Shown here: one piece after another, positions 7,091 to 16,236 of the stretch
Position numbering within the stretch: position 1 is the stretch's first letter
Layout: the number at the start of each line of letters is the position of its first letter
Source of the DNA: an uncultured Prevotella sp.
Lineage (GTDB): Bacteria > Bacteroidota > Bacteroidia > Bacteroidales > Bacteroidaceae
DNA: 64,000 nt
Assembly (NCBI GenBank): GCA_900315835.1
Contig: ONAR01000001.1
Span: forward strand, 118,210-182,209
Direction of reading: 5' to 3'
Program-made: the position numbers and the translations under genes
The notes under the pieces: model-generated
What the model was told of the DNA's origin: nothing
Seen by the model: the letters and a program-made list of their open reading frames with translations, nothing else
The model's database searches: none

Positions 7091-9034
7091 ATGAGCTACC
7101 TCAAATTTGAAAGGGCCTTGATGATTAACTTGCAGGAGTCGCTGCAGAAAGAGATTATCCGCACCAACCGCTCGGGTGCCTACTCGTGTTCGACCATTGT
7201 TGATTGCAACACGAGAAAGTATCATGGTTTGTTGGTGGTGCCGGTGCCTGAGTTGGACGATGATAACCACGTGTTGCTCTCGTCGTTCGACTGTTCGGTC
7301 ATCCAGCATGGTGCAGCCTTCAACCTCGGCTTACACAAATATCAAGGCAACACATTCAGCCCCAATGGGCATAAGTACATCAGAGAATTTGACTGCAGTG
7401 GTATCCCTACAACCATCTATCGTGTCGGTGGCGTTGTGCTGAAGCGTGAGACGCTGTTCCAGCACTATGAGGACCGCATCCTCATCCGCTATACGCTCGA
7501 AGATGCCCATTCGGCCACCACGCTGCAGTTCCGACCCTTCCTCGCCTTCCGTAGCGTGCGGCAGTTTACGCATGAGAACGGCACCGCCAGCCGCGACTAC
7601 GAGGAGGTGCCCAACGGCATCCGCACGCGCATGTACGACGGCTACCCCTTCCTCTACATGCAGTTCTCTAAGAAAGCCGACTTCGTGTTCCAGCCCGACT
7701 GGTACCGTGGCATCGAGTATCCGAAAGAGCAGGAGCGCGGCTATTCGTCAAATGAAGACCTTTATGTACCCGGTTATTTCTCAATCCCAATTAAAAAAGG
7801 TGAGAGCATTGTCTTTGCCGCTTCCACGTCCGAGTCGAAGCCCCGCACGCTGAAGACCCTCTTCGAGGAGGAAAAGAGTGAGCGCACGCCGCGCGACAAT
7901 TTCCTCCACTGCCTGGTCAATGCCGCCCACCAGTTCCATGTCCACGACAAGAACGGCGAGCGTTATCTCGTGGCCGGCTACCCATGGTTCAAGTGCCGCG
8001 CCCGCGACACCTTCCTCTCGCTGCCAGGCCTGACGCTGAGCATCGACGAGGTGGACTATTTCGAGGATGCCATGAAGACGGCCATCCGTCAGTTGCGCCA
8101 GTTTATGGAAGGCAAGGAGCAGACAGGCCTCATCAAGGAGATGGACCAGCCCGACGTGCCGCTCTGGGCGCTCAGGGCCGTGCAACAGTATGCTCACAAA
8201 ATGGGCGACAAGGCCTGCGCTGAGAGGTTCTACAAGCTGGTGACGGATGTCATAAGCTATATTGCCGCCAACAGGCATCCTAATCTTGAACTTACCGAGG
8301 AGGGGCTGCTGAAGACCGACGGTACCAAGAAAGCCGTGACGTGGATGAACTCCACCTCCAACGGGCTGCCCGTGGTGCCGCGCACCGGCTACATCGTCGA
8401 GTTCAACGCGCTGTGGTATAACGACCTCTGCTTCGCGGCCCATCTGGCCGGTGAGCTGGGCGATGCGGCCCGGCAGACCGAGTGGCAGGCCATGGCCGAC
8501 AAGTGCGGCGAAGCCTTTGTCAAGACCTTCGTCAATCCCTACGGTTATCTCTATGACTATGTTGACGGAGACGACCGCTGCCTGCTCGTCCGGCCGAACA
8601 TGATATTCCCTGTGGCGTTCGATTACTCTCCGCTGACCAACGAGCAGAAACGCAGCATCCTCGACATGTGCACCCGCGAACTGCTCACGCCAAAGGGGCT
8701 GCGTACGCTGTCGCCGAAGAGCACGGGCTACAACCCGATGTACGTGGGACCGCAGGCACAGCGCGACCTGGCTTACCACCAGGGGACGGCATGGCCCTGG
8801 CTCGAGGGCTTCTACATCGAGGCCTGCCTCAAGCTCTACAAGCGGTCGCGGCTGAGCTTCGTGCAGCGGCAGATGATTGGTTTCGAGGACGAGATGTTCA
8901 ACCACTGCATCGGTACGCTGCCTGAGCTGTTTGACGGCAACCCGCCATTCTGCGGCAGGGGTGCCATCTCGTTTGCGGCCAACGTTGCAGGCATACTGCG
9001 CGCGGTCGAGCTCATTGAAACCTTTAAAGACTAA
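7091..9034 (+). CDS. Glycogen debranching enzyme (amylo-alpha-1,6-glucosidase family)
   Basis: A 647-residue protein of the bacterial glycogen-debranching type. An N-terminal beta-rich domain (about 20-240, with NRSGAYSCSTIVDCNTRKYHGLLV) is followed by an (alpha/alpha)6 C-terminal domain (about 280-640). The latter contains WFKCRARDTFLSLPGLTL and LAYHQGTAWPWLEGFYIEA, typical of the GDE C-terminal family. It would remove alpha-1,6 branches in glycogen or imported alpha-glucans in the cytoplasm. No signal peptide is seen. It is first in an operon with a GT4 enzyme (18-bp gap) and a GH57 protein, which supports a role in intracellular glycogen turnover. Confidence 0.88.
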   Translation: MSYLKFERALMINLQESLQKEIIRTNRSGAYSCSTIVDCNTRKYHGLLVVPVPELDDDNHVLLSSFDCSVIQHGAAFNLGLHKYQGNTFSPNGHKYIREFDCSGIPTTIYRVGGVVLKRETLFQHYEDRILIRYTLEDAHSATTLQFRPFLAFRSVRQFTHENGTASRDYEEVPNGIRTRMYDGYPFLYMQFSKKADFVFQPDWYRGIEYPKEQERGYSSNEDLYVPGYFSIPIKKGESIVFAASTSESKPRTLKTLFEEEKSERTPRDNFLHCLVNAAHQFHVHDKNGERYLVAGYPWFKCRARDTFLSLPGLTLSIDEVDYFEDAMKTAIRQLRQFMEGKEQTGLIKEMDQPDVPLWALRAVQQYAHKMGDKACAERFYKLVTDVISYIAANRHPNLELTEEGLLKTDGTKKAVTWMNSTSNGLPVVPRTGYIVEFNALWYNDLCFAAHLAGELGDAARQTEWQAMADKCGEAFVKTFVNPYGYLYDYVDGDDRCLLVRPNMIFPVAFDYSPLTNEQKRSILDMCTRELLTPKGLRTLSPKSTGYNPMYVGPQAQRDLAYHQGTAWPWLEGFYIEACLKLYKRSRLSFVQRQMIGFEDEMFNHCIGTLPELFDGNPPFCGRGAISFAANVAGILRAVELIETFKD

Positions 9035-9052
9035 AATAAGGAGGACAGACAC

Positions 9053-10321
9053 ATGAAAGTATTAATGTTTGGATGGGAGTATCCTCCTCATGTTTATGGC
9101 GGTCTTGCTACTGCCAACTTCGGCATCTCGGAGGGACTGCATGCGCAGGGCGACATCGACATCACGCTCTGCCTGCCTAAGCCCTGGGGCGATGAGGATC
9201 ATACCTTTGCCCGTATTGTGGCCATGAACTGTGTTCCCATTGCCTACCGCGATGTCAATTACGACTATGTTAAGTCACGCATTGGTAACCTGATGGATCC
9301 CAATGACTACTTCCGTTATCGCGACCACATCTACGCCGACTTCAACTACATGCACGTCAACGACCTCGGTTGCATGGAGTTTGCCGGAGGCTATCCCGGC
9401 AACCTGCACGATGAGATCAACAACTACAGCATCATCGCCGGTGTGGTGGCCCGGTCGGAGGAATTCGACATCATCCACGCCCACGACTGGCTCACTTACC
9501 CAGCCGGCATCTTCGCCAAGCAGGTGAGCGGCAAACCGTTGTGTATCCACGTTCATGCCACCGACTACGACCGTTCCCGCGGCCACGTCAACCCCACGGT
9601 TTATGGCATTGAGAAAGACGGTATGGATCACGCCGACTGCATCATGTGCGTGTCGGAGCTGACGCGTCAGACGGTCATCAACCAGTACCATCAGGATCCG
9701 CGTAAGGTGTTCACCGTGCACAACGCCGTCTATCCGCTGAGTGCGGAGAATGCGGCCATTCCGCGCCCCGACCATACGGGTAAGGAAAAGGTGGTGACCT
9801 TCCTCGGCCGTCTCACCATGCAGAAAGGCCCCGAGTATTTCGTCGAGGCTGCCAACATGGTGCTGCACCGCACCCACAACATCCGCTTCTGTATGGCGGG
9901 TTCGGGCGATATGATGGACCAGATGATCTACCTCGCTGCCGAGCGCGGCATCGCCGACCGCTTCCACTTCCCCGGTTTCATGCGGGGCAAGCAGGTGTAT
10001 GAATGCCTGAAGGACTCCGACGTCTATGTCATGCCGTCGGTCAGTGAGCCTTTCGGCATCTCGCCACTTGAGGCCATGCAGTGTGGCACGCCAACCATCA
10101 TCTCCAAGCAGAGCGGATGCGCTGAGATTCTTCACAACTGCTTCAAAATCGACTACTGGGATATCAACGCCCTTGCCGACGCCATCTACAGCATCTGCCA
10201 CAACGAGAGCCTCTTCCACTATCTGCAGGAAGAAGGGCAGAAAGAGGTGGCACAGATCACTTGGGAGAAGGTTGGTGCTTGGATACGCGAGCTTTATCTC
10301 AGAACGCTTCACTGGAAATAA
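9053..10321 (+). CDS. GT4-type glycosyltransferase, probable glycogen synthase
   Basis: A 422-residue two-Rossmann (GT-B) transferase. The N-terminus FGWEYPPHVYGGLATAN is the acceptor/donor glycine loop seen in glycogen-synthase-like enzymes. The C-terminal half has VVTFLGRLTMQKGPEYFVEA and the nucleotide-sugar motif PSVSEPFGISPLEAMQCGTP, with the two Glu residues of the EX7E type. It lies between a debranching enzyme and a GH57 protein, so transfer of glucose from a nucleotide sugar into glycogen is the best guess. It belongs to the archaeal/Bacteroidetes-like GT4 branch rather than the classical GlgA (GT5) form. Other polysaccharide products are not excluded. Confidence 0.8.
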   Translation: MKVLMFGWEYPPHVYGGLATANFGISEGLHAQGDIDITLCLPKPWGDEDHTFARIVAMNCVPIAYRDVNYDYVKSRIGNLMDPNDYFRYRDHIYADFNYMHVNDLGCMEFAGGYPGNLHDEINNYSIIAGVVARSEEFDIIHAHDWLTYPAGIFAKQVSGKPLCIHVHATDYDRSRGHVNPTVYGIEKDGMDHADCIMCVSELTRQTVINQYHQDPRKVFTVHNAVYPLSAENAAIPRPDHTGKEKVVTFLGRLTMQKGPEYFVEAANMVLHRTHNIRFCMAGSGDMMDQMIYLAAERGIADRFHFPGFMRGKQVYECLKDSDVYVMPSVSEPFGISPLEAMQCGTPTIISKQSGCAEILHNCFKIDYWDINALADAIYSICHNESLFHYLQEEGQKEVAQITWEKVGAWIRELYLRTLHWK

Positions 10322-10346
10322 ATAAACGCAATTAAGTCAAAAGGAA

Positions 10347-11816
10347 ATGAAAAAGATTTGTCTATATTTCGAGATTCATCAAATCGTCCATCTGAAGCGT
10401 TACCGCTTCTTCGATATTGGCACCGACCATTACTACTACGACGATTACGAGAACGAGCGCTCCATTACCGACATCGCCCAGCGCTCTTATATGCCGGCTC
10501 TCAATGCCATCGGCGACATGATTGCCGAAAACGGTAAGTACTTCCGCGTTGCCTTCTCGCTCTCCGGCGTCGGCATGGAGCAGTTGGAGCTTTATGCCCC
10601 TGAGGTGATCGAGAAACTGCAGGATCTCAACAAAACGGGTTGCGTGGAATTCCTCGCCGAGCCTTATGCTCATGGACTTTCAGCGCTTGTCGACCCGACA
10701 TCGTTCGCCTCCAACATCAAGTTGCAGGTGCGTAAGATGGAGGAGACCTTCGGGCAGAAGCCGAAGGTGTTGCGCAACTCGTCGCTCATCTACAGCGACG
10801 ACATCGGTTCGCAGGCGGCTAAGCTCGGCTTCAAGGGTATGCTCACCGAAGGCGCCAAGCATGTGCTCGGCTGGAAGTCGCCCCACTACGTCTACAACTG
10901 CGCTTTGGCGCCGAAGCTCAAGCTGTTGCTGCGTGACATCTCGCTGAGCGATGATATCTGCCTGCGCTTCAACGACAGCGACTGGGAGGGCTATCCACTC
11001 TTCGCCGACCAGTATATCGACCGCATCGCCAACTTCCCCGAGGAGGAGAAGGTCATCAATATCTTTATGGAGCTGTCGGCGCTGGGTATCGCCCAGCCGT
11101 TGTCGAGCAATATTCTTGAGTTCCTCAAGGCGCTGCCGCGTTTTGCCAAGGATAAGGGCATCGGTTTCGCCACGCCAAGTGAGATCTGCGACGAGTTCAA
11201 GAGCGTGGGCGACCTCAATGTTCCCGACACCCTGTCGTGGTCGGATGAGGAGCGCGACGTGAGCAGCTTCCTCGGCAATGCCATGCAGCGCGAGGCATTC
11301 AACAAGCTCTACAGCGTGGCCGACCGCGTGCATATCGCCAACGACCCGAAGATCAACCAGGACTGGAACTATCTGCAGGCCAGCAACAACTTCCGCTTCA
11401 TGACGACGAAACCGTCGCAGGTGGGTATCGACCGCGGCATCTACAGCAGTCCTTTCGACGCCTTCACCAACTACATGAATATTCTCGGCGACTTCATCAA
11501 CCGCGTCAACGAGCTCTACCCGTCGGATATCGACAACGATGAGCTCAACTCGCTGCTCACCACCATCAAGAACCAGGGCGATGAGATTGAGATGAAGGAT
11601 AAGGAGATAGAGCGTCTCAAGGCTCGCATCGAAAAGATGGAGGCTGCCGAGGCCAAGCTCCGCGAGAAAGTGGCCAAGAAAGCCGCGCCGAAGAAAACCG
11701 CCGCTAAAGCCGCAGCCAAGACCGCAGCTAAACCTGCAGCCAAGACGGCGGATAAACCTGCGGCAAAGCCCGCTGCCAAGCCCGAAGCAAAGAAAGAAGC
11801 TGAGACTAAGGAGTAG
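10347..11816 (+). CDS. GH57-family alpha-glucan enzyme with Lys/Ala-rich tail
   Basis: A 489-residue protein whose first ~390 residues match glycoside hydrolase family 57: an N-terminal LYFEIHQIVHLKRYRFFDIG (the HQP-like region) and VEFLAEPYAHGLSAL, which holds the probable catalytic Glu. Known GH57 activities are alpha-amylase, 4-alpha-glucanotransferase and branching enzyme; which applies here cannot be told. After a heptad-like charged helix (about 405-445) the protein ends in about 45 residues of Ala/Lys/Pro repeats (KKAAPKKTAAKAAAK type), resembling histone-H1-like tails and absent from typical GH57 enzymes. It is third in the glycogen operon, 25 bp after the GT4 gene. No signal peptide: cytoplasmic. 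Confidence 0.82.
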   Translation: MKKICLYFEIHQIVHLKRYRFFDIGTDHYYYDDYENERSITDIAQRSYMPALNAIGDMIAENGKYFRVAFSLSGVGMEQLELYAPEVIEKLQDLNKTGCVEFLAEPYAHGLSALVDPTSFASNIKLQVRKMEETFGQKPKVLRNSSLIYSDDIGSQAAKLGFKGMLTEGAKHVLGWKSPHYVYNCALAPKLKLLLRDISLSDDICLRFNDSDWEGYPLFADQYIDRIANFPEEEKVINIFMELSALGIAQPLSSNILEFLKALPRFAKDKGIGFATPSEICDEFKSVGDLNVPDTLSWSDEERDVSSFLGNAMQREAFNKLYSVADRVHIANDPKINQDWNYLQASNNFRFMTTKPSQVGIDRGIYSSPFDAFTNYMNILGDFINRVNELYPSDIDNDELNSLLTTIKNQGDEIEMKDKEIERLKARIEKMEAAEAKLREKVAKKAAPKKTAAKAAAKTAAKPAAKTADKPAAKPAAKPEAKKEAETKE

Positions 11817-11844
11817 GGATTTCCTCTCTTTATAATTTTCACTT

Positions 11845-11889
11845 GCACAGAGCTACAGAGAACACAGCCTTCTCTGTGGCTCTGTGTGC
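11845..11889. terminator. Long hairpin after the glycogen operon
   Basis: Arms of about 17-19 bases (GCACAGAGCTACAGAGA at 11845-11861 and its near-complement at 11871-11889) lie 28 bp past the GH57 stop. The trailing sequence has only a short T run, so termination is likely but weak. The rest of 11817-12025 is A/T-rich with an inverted repeat around CTATCGT/ACGATAG (about 11971-11997) and nothing else recognised. Confidence 0.5.
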
Positions 11890-12025
11890 TTTGTAAGCTT
11901 TCCTTGCGTTGGCCACCCTTGCCGATAAAAAGCGAAAAAAATAGCGGTGTAGAAAAATAAAACATTGCTATCGTCGTTGTAATAATAAACACGATAGTAA
12001 CATTACTTCAATCAACGCATTGCCT

Positions 12026-12169
12026 ATGAAATATGCTTTACTTCAAGATGCACAACCTTCAGAGTTGTCACTTTACATTATCCGCCAGGTGGCTTACAAG
12101 CGGCTTTGGAGACGAATGGCTTCCGATAAGTCGAAACAGCCAGAGCCAATAGAATTGGCGTGGTCGTAA
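12026..12169 (+). CDS. Possible small protein, 47 residues, unknown function
   Basis: An ATG-to-TAA frame of 48 codons starting MKYALLQDAQPSELSLYI and ending PIELAWS. It is basic in the middle (YKRLWRRMASDK), with no membrane segment or known motif. It is preceded by an A/T-rich stretch with a CTATCGT/ACGATAG inverted repeat and followed 37 bp later by rpe on the same strand. Codon choice is ordinary for the region. It may be a real small protein or a leader ORF for rpe; I have no family evidence. Confidence 0.3.
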   Translation: MKYALLQDAQPSELSLYIIRQVAYKRLWRRMASDKSKQPEPIELAWS

Positions 12170-12206
12170 TTAACTTGCTCTAAAATAATACGTTAACTCA
12201 TTTGCC

Positions 12207-12863
12207 ATGAACAAACCTTTACTTGTATCTCCCTCTTTACTTGCAGCCGACTTCACCAATCTGAAGGCCGATATCGATATGATTAACCACAGTGAGGCCG
12301 ATTGGTTGCACTGCGATGTGATGGATGGTGTGTTTGTACCCAACATCTCTTTCGGCTTCCCCGTTTTAGAGGCGGTGAAGGGCATCTGCCGCAAGCCGCT
12401 TGATGTGCATTTCATGATTGTCCATCCTGAGCATTATGTAGAGGCTGCGGCCAGGGCCGGTGCCATGATGATGACGGTGCATCAGGAGGCGGCCGTACAT
12501 CTCGACCGTTTGATCTCGCAAATCCATGAGGCAGGAATGAAGGCCGGTGTGGCGCTCAATCCATCGTCGCCAGTTGGCTTGCTTGAGGATGTCATCGCCG
12601 ATGTCGACATGGTGCTGCTGATGAGCGTCAACCCGGGTTTCGGCGGTCAGGCGTTTATCGAGAATACGCTCAATAAGGTTCGTCGGCTGCGTCGGCTTAT
12701 CGCCGAAACGGGTTCACATGCCCTTATTGAGGTTGACGGCGGTGTCAACCACAGCACTGCGCCACGCCTTGTTGAGGCTGGCGTGGATGTGCTCGTGAGT
12801 GGCAGTTATGTGTTCAAGGCCAATGACCCTATAGCTACCATCCACGAACTCAAGCAGTTGTAA
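12207..12863 (+). CDS. rpe: Ribulose-phosphate 3-epimerase
   Basis: A 218-residue TIM-barrel enzyme interconverting ribulose 5-phosphate and xylulose 5-phosphate in the pentose phosphate pathway. Family motifs are clear: VSPSLLAADF at the N-terminus, the metal-binding LHCDVMDGVFVPN, DVHFMIVHPE, MSVNPGFGGQ, and the phosphate-binding EVDGGVN with a GSYVFKA strand near the C-terminus. Full length. It converges with the downstream sigma-factor gene with only 12 bp between stops and no obvious terminator. Confidence 0.95.
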   Translation: MNKPLLVSPSLLAADFTNLKADIDMINHSEADWLHCDVMDGVFVPNISFGFPVLEAVKGICRKPLDVHFMIVHPEHYVEAAARAGAMMMTVHQEAAVHLDRLISQIHEAGMKAGVALNPSSPVGLLEDVIADVDMVLLMSVNPGFGGQAFIENTLNKVRRLRRLIAETGSHALIEVDGGVNHSTAPRLVEAGVDVLVSGSYVFKANDPIATIHELKQL

Positions 12864-12875
12864 ATGCGCTGAGAA

Positions 12876-13472
12876 TTAAATCAATTGCAGTTGCAGGTTG
12901 TGCTCACGCGCCATTCTACGCATGTTGAGCAAGGCGTAGCGCATGCGGCCGAGTGCGGTGTTGATGCTCACATTCGTCACATCGGCAATTTCCTTGAACG
13001 AGAGATCCTGATAGAAGCGCATGTAAACCACCTCACGCTGTGGAGCGGGCAGCATACGCACCATCTTCTTCACGTCTTCCATCACCTGCTGGTTGACGTA
13101 GTCGTTTTCCACATTGGCCACCTCGACACTCTCGCCACCGAGGACTGAAAGGTCGTTATCCTCGTTGGTCTCGACAATGTGGTCGTTCTTGATGCCGCGA
13201 TACCGGTCCATGATGACGTTGTGGGCGATGCGCATACACCAAGCGTTGAACTTGCCGGTGGGCGCGTAAAGGCCCTGCTGCAACTTCACAATAATCTTGA
13301 TGAAGGTATCTTGGAAAATGTCATTTGCCCGTTCTTCATCGTGTACAATAAACAGAATATAGGAAAAGACCTTCGACTGATTATGCTTAAGCAGCAACTC
13401 AAAAGCTGGGTTGTCGCCTTCCATATAGCGCGTGGCCAATTCCTCATCGGTCATGTCTTCAAGTTTTCTCAT
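12876..13472 (-). CDS. RNA polymerase sigma factor, sigma-70 (ECF-like) family
   Basis: A 198-residue sigma factor with region 2 (about 25-95: HNQSKVFSYILFIVHDEERANDIFQDTFIKI and NAWCMRIAHNVIMDRYRG) and region 4 (about 135-190: LPAPQREVVYMRFYQDLSFKEIADVTNVSINTALGRMRYALLNMRR). There is no anti-sigma gene next to it and no SusC neighbour, unlike the FecI-type factor at 22.3 kb, so it is probably a stand-alone regulator rather than a PUL factor. It has its own promoter. Target genes are unknown. Confidence 0.88.
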   Translation of the reverse strand: MRKLEDMTDEELATRYMEGDNPAFELLLKHNQSKVFSYILFIVHDEERANDIFQDTFIKIIVKLQQGLYAPTGKFNAWCMRIAHNVIMDRYRGIKNDHIVETNEDNDLSVLGGESVEVANVENDYVNQQVMEDVKKMVRMLPAPQREVVYMRFYQDLSFKEIADVTNVSINTALGRMRYALLNMRRMAREHNLQLQLI

Positions 13473-13553
13473 GTTGTCTCTTTCTTTGATGAAGTAGAGA
13501 TCTAATCAATAGGCAAATGTCTTTAAATGATGGTTAAACTTTATTGGTACCTG

Positions 13554-13585
13554 CAAAAGTAACTTTTTAAATCTTATTGGCCAAA
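13554..13585 (-). promoter_or_regulatory. Promoter of the sigma-factor gene
   Basis: Reading the minus strand, TTTG (13582-13585) and TACTTTTG (13554-13561) are separated by 20 bp. The box lies about 80 bases upstream of the start at 13472. This separates the gene from the six-gene operon that ends at 13641. Confidence 0.55.
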
Positions 13586-13640
13586 TATTTAACACAAAAA
13601 ATGCAATAATTTACAACAGGCAGACGCTTGATAAGCCTTA

Positions 13641-14915
13641 TCAGCTATCGGCAAGGTATTCGTGGCTGTCGTCATATTGGTCGTCAATCTCCTGCTCACG
13701 TTCGAGTTGCGTAGCCATTTCTTGCTCATAGCGGGGAAGATAAGTCTGCTCGATGGCTGCATGGTGCGAATTGAGGAAGCCTCGGTGATAGCCCTGGATG
13801 ACGGTTTCGAGCGTGTCGCCGCTGAGCATCAGCGCCTTGTAGGCACACTCGTAGCCATAAGCCTCGTCGTATTGCTCGGGCGCAGTGTGGTCGTCGATCA
13901 CCATGCGGGCCAACGCTGCGTAGCAAGAGGAACTGTGCAGGTTGGCGCCCTCTGAGTACCAGCGCCACGCCTCGGTATAGTCTTGTGGAAATCCGCAGTG
14001 CCCATTCTCGTAATAGCCTGCCAGATAAAGCGCTGCGATGTTTTCGCCGAGTATGCATGCCGCACGCAGGTCGTCGTAGAGACTTTTGTTAACCTCGGCC
14101 TTGTCCTCGTCGTCCAACCCTTCGTAGAGTTCGTCGTCAATCATCATGGCATATTCCAGGAAACCCTCAGAAGCATAGGCGTCGCGCGCCTGCTCCATCA
14201 ATTTCATGAATTCTTCGCGGTCGTCGACATAGCCGTCCTCATCGCAGCAACCGTGAAAAGCCAACCAGAAGAACGACGCGCTGTCGCCAAGCCGTGAGGC
14301 CCGCTCATAGCTGTCGAGCGCATTGCCCGCCCAGCCTTTTTGCATCTCGGCGTCGCCCATCAGCCGGTAGTATTGTGGGTCAATGTCGCGGTGCTCACTC
14401 TGGGCTTTCTCGGTGATGTGCAGCAAAATGTTGTAAGCATCATCGAGGTCTTTCTCCAAACCGTATTGTCCATAGATGCGGTCGAGTATGATTTGCATCA
14501 GCGCTTTCTCGCTGCCTTCTTCAGTCAATTTCTGGATGATGTTGCGGTAGAGCGTCACGTCGGCCTCACCGAAATCGCCGTCGCGGTAACATATGGCGAG
14601 GAAGGCGCGGGCGTCGGCGATGTGACCTAAGAGGTACGCCGAAGAATAATAGTGTTGCTTTTCGTCGTTGGAGTTGGGTTGGAACTGCAAGCAGTCGTGC
14701 AACCGCGCCAAGGCATATTGCATGTAGGGATTGCCGCCGTCGGCCATCTGCTGAATGCGTGGCAGGTCTTCCTGCAGTTGCACCACGTTGTTGCGGGCGC
14801 GCAGCAGGCGCAGGAAATAGGCTTGATGGGTAGTATCTTGCTCCACGTTCTCGGCGGCGGCCCAGAAAGCTTCGCGCGTGTGGTAGTCGATGATGAGTTG
14901 TTGGATGGGGTTCAT
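13641..14915 (-). CDS. Sel1/TPR-like repeat protein, last gene of the Hsp70 operon
   Basis: A 424-residue acidic, all-helical protein. Sel1-like repeats are visible in several places, e.g. NPYMQYALARLHDCL (about 60-75), RDIDPQYYRLMGDAEMQKGWAGNALDSYERASRLGDSASFFWLA (about 195-240) and IAALYLAGYYENGHCGFPQDYTEAWRWYSEGANLHSSSCYAALARM (about 290-335). Such repeats scaffold protein complexes. There is no signal peptide or membrane segment. It is the sixth and last gene of the GrpE-like/Hsp70 operon (11-bp gap from the preceding gene), so it may be an adaptor for the chaperone. Repeat family is fairly sure; function is not known. Confidence 0.75.
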   Translation of the reverse strand: MNPIQQLIIDYHTREAFWAAAENVEQDTTHQAYFLRLLRARNNVVQLQEDLPRIQQMADGGNPYMQYALARLHDCLQFQPNSNDEKQHYYSSAYLLGHIADARAFLAICYRDGDFGEADVTLYRNIIQKLTEEGSEKALMQIILDRIYGQYGLEKDLDDAYNILLHITEKAQSEHRDIDPQYYRLMGDAEMQKGWAGNALDSYERASRLGDSASFFWLAFHGCCDEDGYVDDREEFMKLMEQARDAYASEGFLEYAMMIDDELYEGLDDEDKAEVNKSLYDDLRAACILGENIAALYLAGYYENGHCGFPQDYTEAWRWYSEGANLHSSSCYAALARMVIDDHTAPEQYDEAYGYECAYKALMLSGDTLETVIQGYHRGFLNSHHAAIEQTYLPRYEQEMATQLEREQEIDDQYDDSHEYLADS

Positions 14916-14926
14916 AAGGCATTGAA

Positions 14927-15601
14927 TTAGTCAAACATAACGCGGGGATTCATGATATGTGGGTTCTTCCAGGCGATGCCACGGGCGCTGAGCGCCTGCT
15001 CCCTGTGGTGCCAATGGGCAAAGCAGAAGCCCATGCCACGGGGCTGTGAGGCCAGCACGACATCGATCTCGCGCTCGACGTCGTCAATGGCATCCTCGTA
15101 GGCACGGCTCCATTCGATGGGGTCGTAGCGGAGTCCAGAGCGTTTCCTGTTTTCTACCTCATCGAAGCGGTAGGCATCGGCCAGCGCGATATTGTGCTCA
15201 TAGCGGGCAATCTCGGCCACGACATCTTCCTCTGCTGAAAGCTCGTGACCGTGCAGATTGCCGATGCGCTGGATGACGACGAGCCGCAGACGAAGCAACT
15301 GAAGCCGGAGGCGAGGATGGTCGAACACGCAGTCAATCATCCGCCGCATCGGTTCATACAGCTTGTCGAGCATGTGGTCGAAACCCTCGAGATAGGTGGC
15401 AAAGCGGAGAAAGGTCTTGGCCAGTTCGGTAATCTCCCAGTAGCGGTGCATCTCACGCAAGTTCTCTTCTGAGAGTAAGACGCAGCCACAGCAGATCTCC
15501 TGATAGCTGTCGAGACTCTCCTGATTGCTCGTCAGTGGCTTGCCTTGCCACTTACGCAGTTCGTCATTGTAGACTTTCCTGATATTAAGTTCTTCTTCCA
15601 T
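14927..15601 (-). CDS. Unknown protein, fifth gene of the Hsp70 operon
   Basis: A 224-residue protein beginning MEEELNIRKVYND. A longer frame exists upstream, but its extra 40 residues would lie inside the preceding gene, and the ATG at 15601 sits a normal 11 bp after that gene's stop. The sequence is rich in Glu, Arg and Leu, with a long helical middle (about 85-170) that looks coiled-coil-like, a cysteine pair (EICCGC, about 30-35), and a C-terminus with GFCFAHWHHREQAL. I recognise no family. Position within a tight operon with Hsp70, a membrane protein and a Sel1 protein suggests a shared job. Confidence 0.7.
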   Translation of the reverse strand: MEEELNIRKVYNDELRKWQGKPLTSNQESLDSYQEICCGCVLLSEENLREMHRYWEITELAKTFLRFATYLEGFDHMLDKLYEPMRRMIDCVFDHPRLRLQLLRLRLVVIQRIGNLHGHELSAEEDVVAEIARYEHNIALADAYRFDEVENRKRSGLRYDPIEWSRAYEDAIDDVEREIDVVLASQPRGMGFCFAHWHHREQALSARGIAWKNPHIMNPRVMFD

Positions 15602-15612
15602 TGTGGTTTTGT

Positions 15613-16233
15613 TTAATAGTAAAACAGTTCTCCCGTGGTCTTGTCGAAACGTCGGCGGCTGAGGTTGCGGGCCGGAATAAAGATGTAATACATGCCGCAG
15701 TCGTAGAAGCGCAGTCCCCATCGGTCGTTTTCATCCACCTGCAACAGGCAGATGTCGCCGCTGTGTTGACTTTGCACCTCATCCTGATAGGGTGTGCAGA
15801 GCATCATTAAGCCGTCGCCGGATGACTGTTCCGCTACGGTGAACACTATTTTCTCCGCCGGGCGGAAGATACTCTCGCCGGTGTCCTCCCAGTGCAGGTC
15901 ATAGGGACTCAGCCCTTTGGTCTGGCGCGAGTAGATGACCCGCGGCGGCGTGTGGTAGTCGAGCGGACTGTCGGTCTCGCCGAGGAAGTAATCGAGTGGG
16001 GCGAAGAACCACAGCATGCCCTCTTGGGGCAACAGGTGATCGATGTCGAATGGGGTTAGTTCGTCGCATCTTATCTGACCGAGGAAGGTGAGCGGCTCGG
16101 CGTAGGTCTCATCGCCGTCGCTGACCTCCACGGTGGGGTAGGGCACGTCTTCGGGCAAGTCGGGCGCACCCCACCAGTGGCTCTTGCCGACAAGCGGTCG
16201 CGCGGATGGTTGGGTCAAAAGCTTGATGGCCAT
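15613..16233 (-). CDS. DUF1963 (YwqG-like) protein
   Basis: A 206-residue protein matching the DUF1963/YwqG family: KSHWWGAPDLPEDVPYP at the N-terminus, LTFLGQIRCDELTPFD, then GMLWFFAPLDYF, and LLQVDENDRWGLRFYDCGMYYIFIP near the end (the family's gamma-strand core with a late hydrophobic strand). The molecular function of the family is not established. It starts 3 bp after the membrane-protein gene, in the middle of the Hsp70 operon. No signal peptide: cytoplasmic. Confidence 0.8.
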   Translation of the reverse strand: MAIKLLTQPSARPLVGKSHWWGAPDLPEDVPYPTVEVSDGDETYAEPLTFLGQIRCDELTPFDIDHLLPQEGMLWFFAPLDYFLGETDSPLDYHTPPRVIYSRQTKGLSPYDLHWEDTGESIFRPAEKIVFTVAEQSSGDGLMMLCTPYQDEVQSQHSGDICLLQVDENDRWGLRFYDCGMYYIFIPARNLSRRRFDKTTGELFYY

Positions 16234-16236
16234 GGT

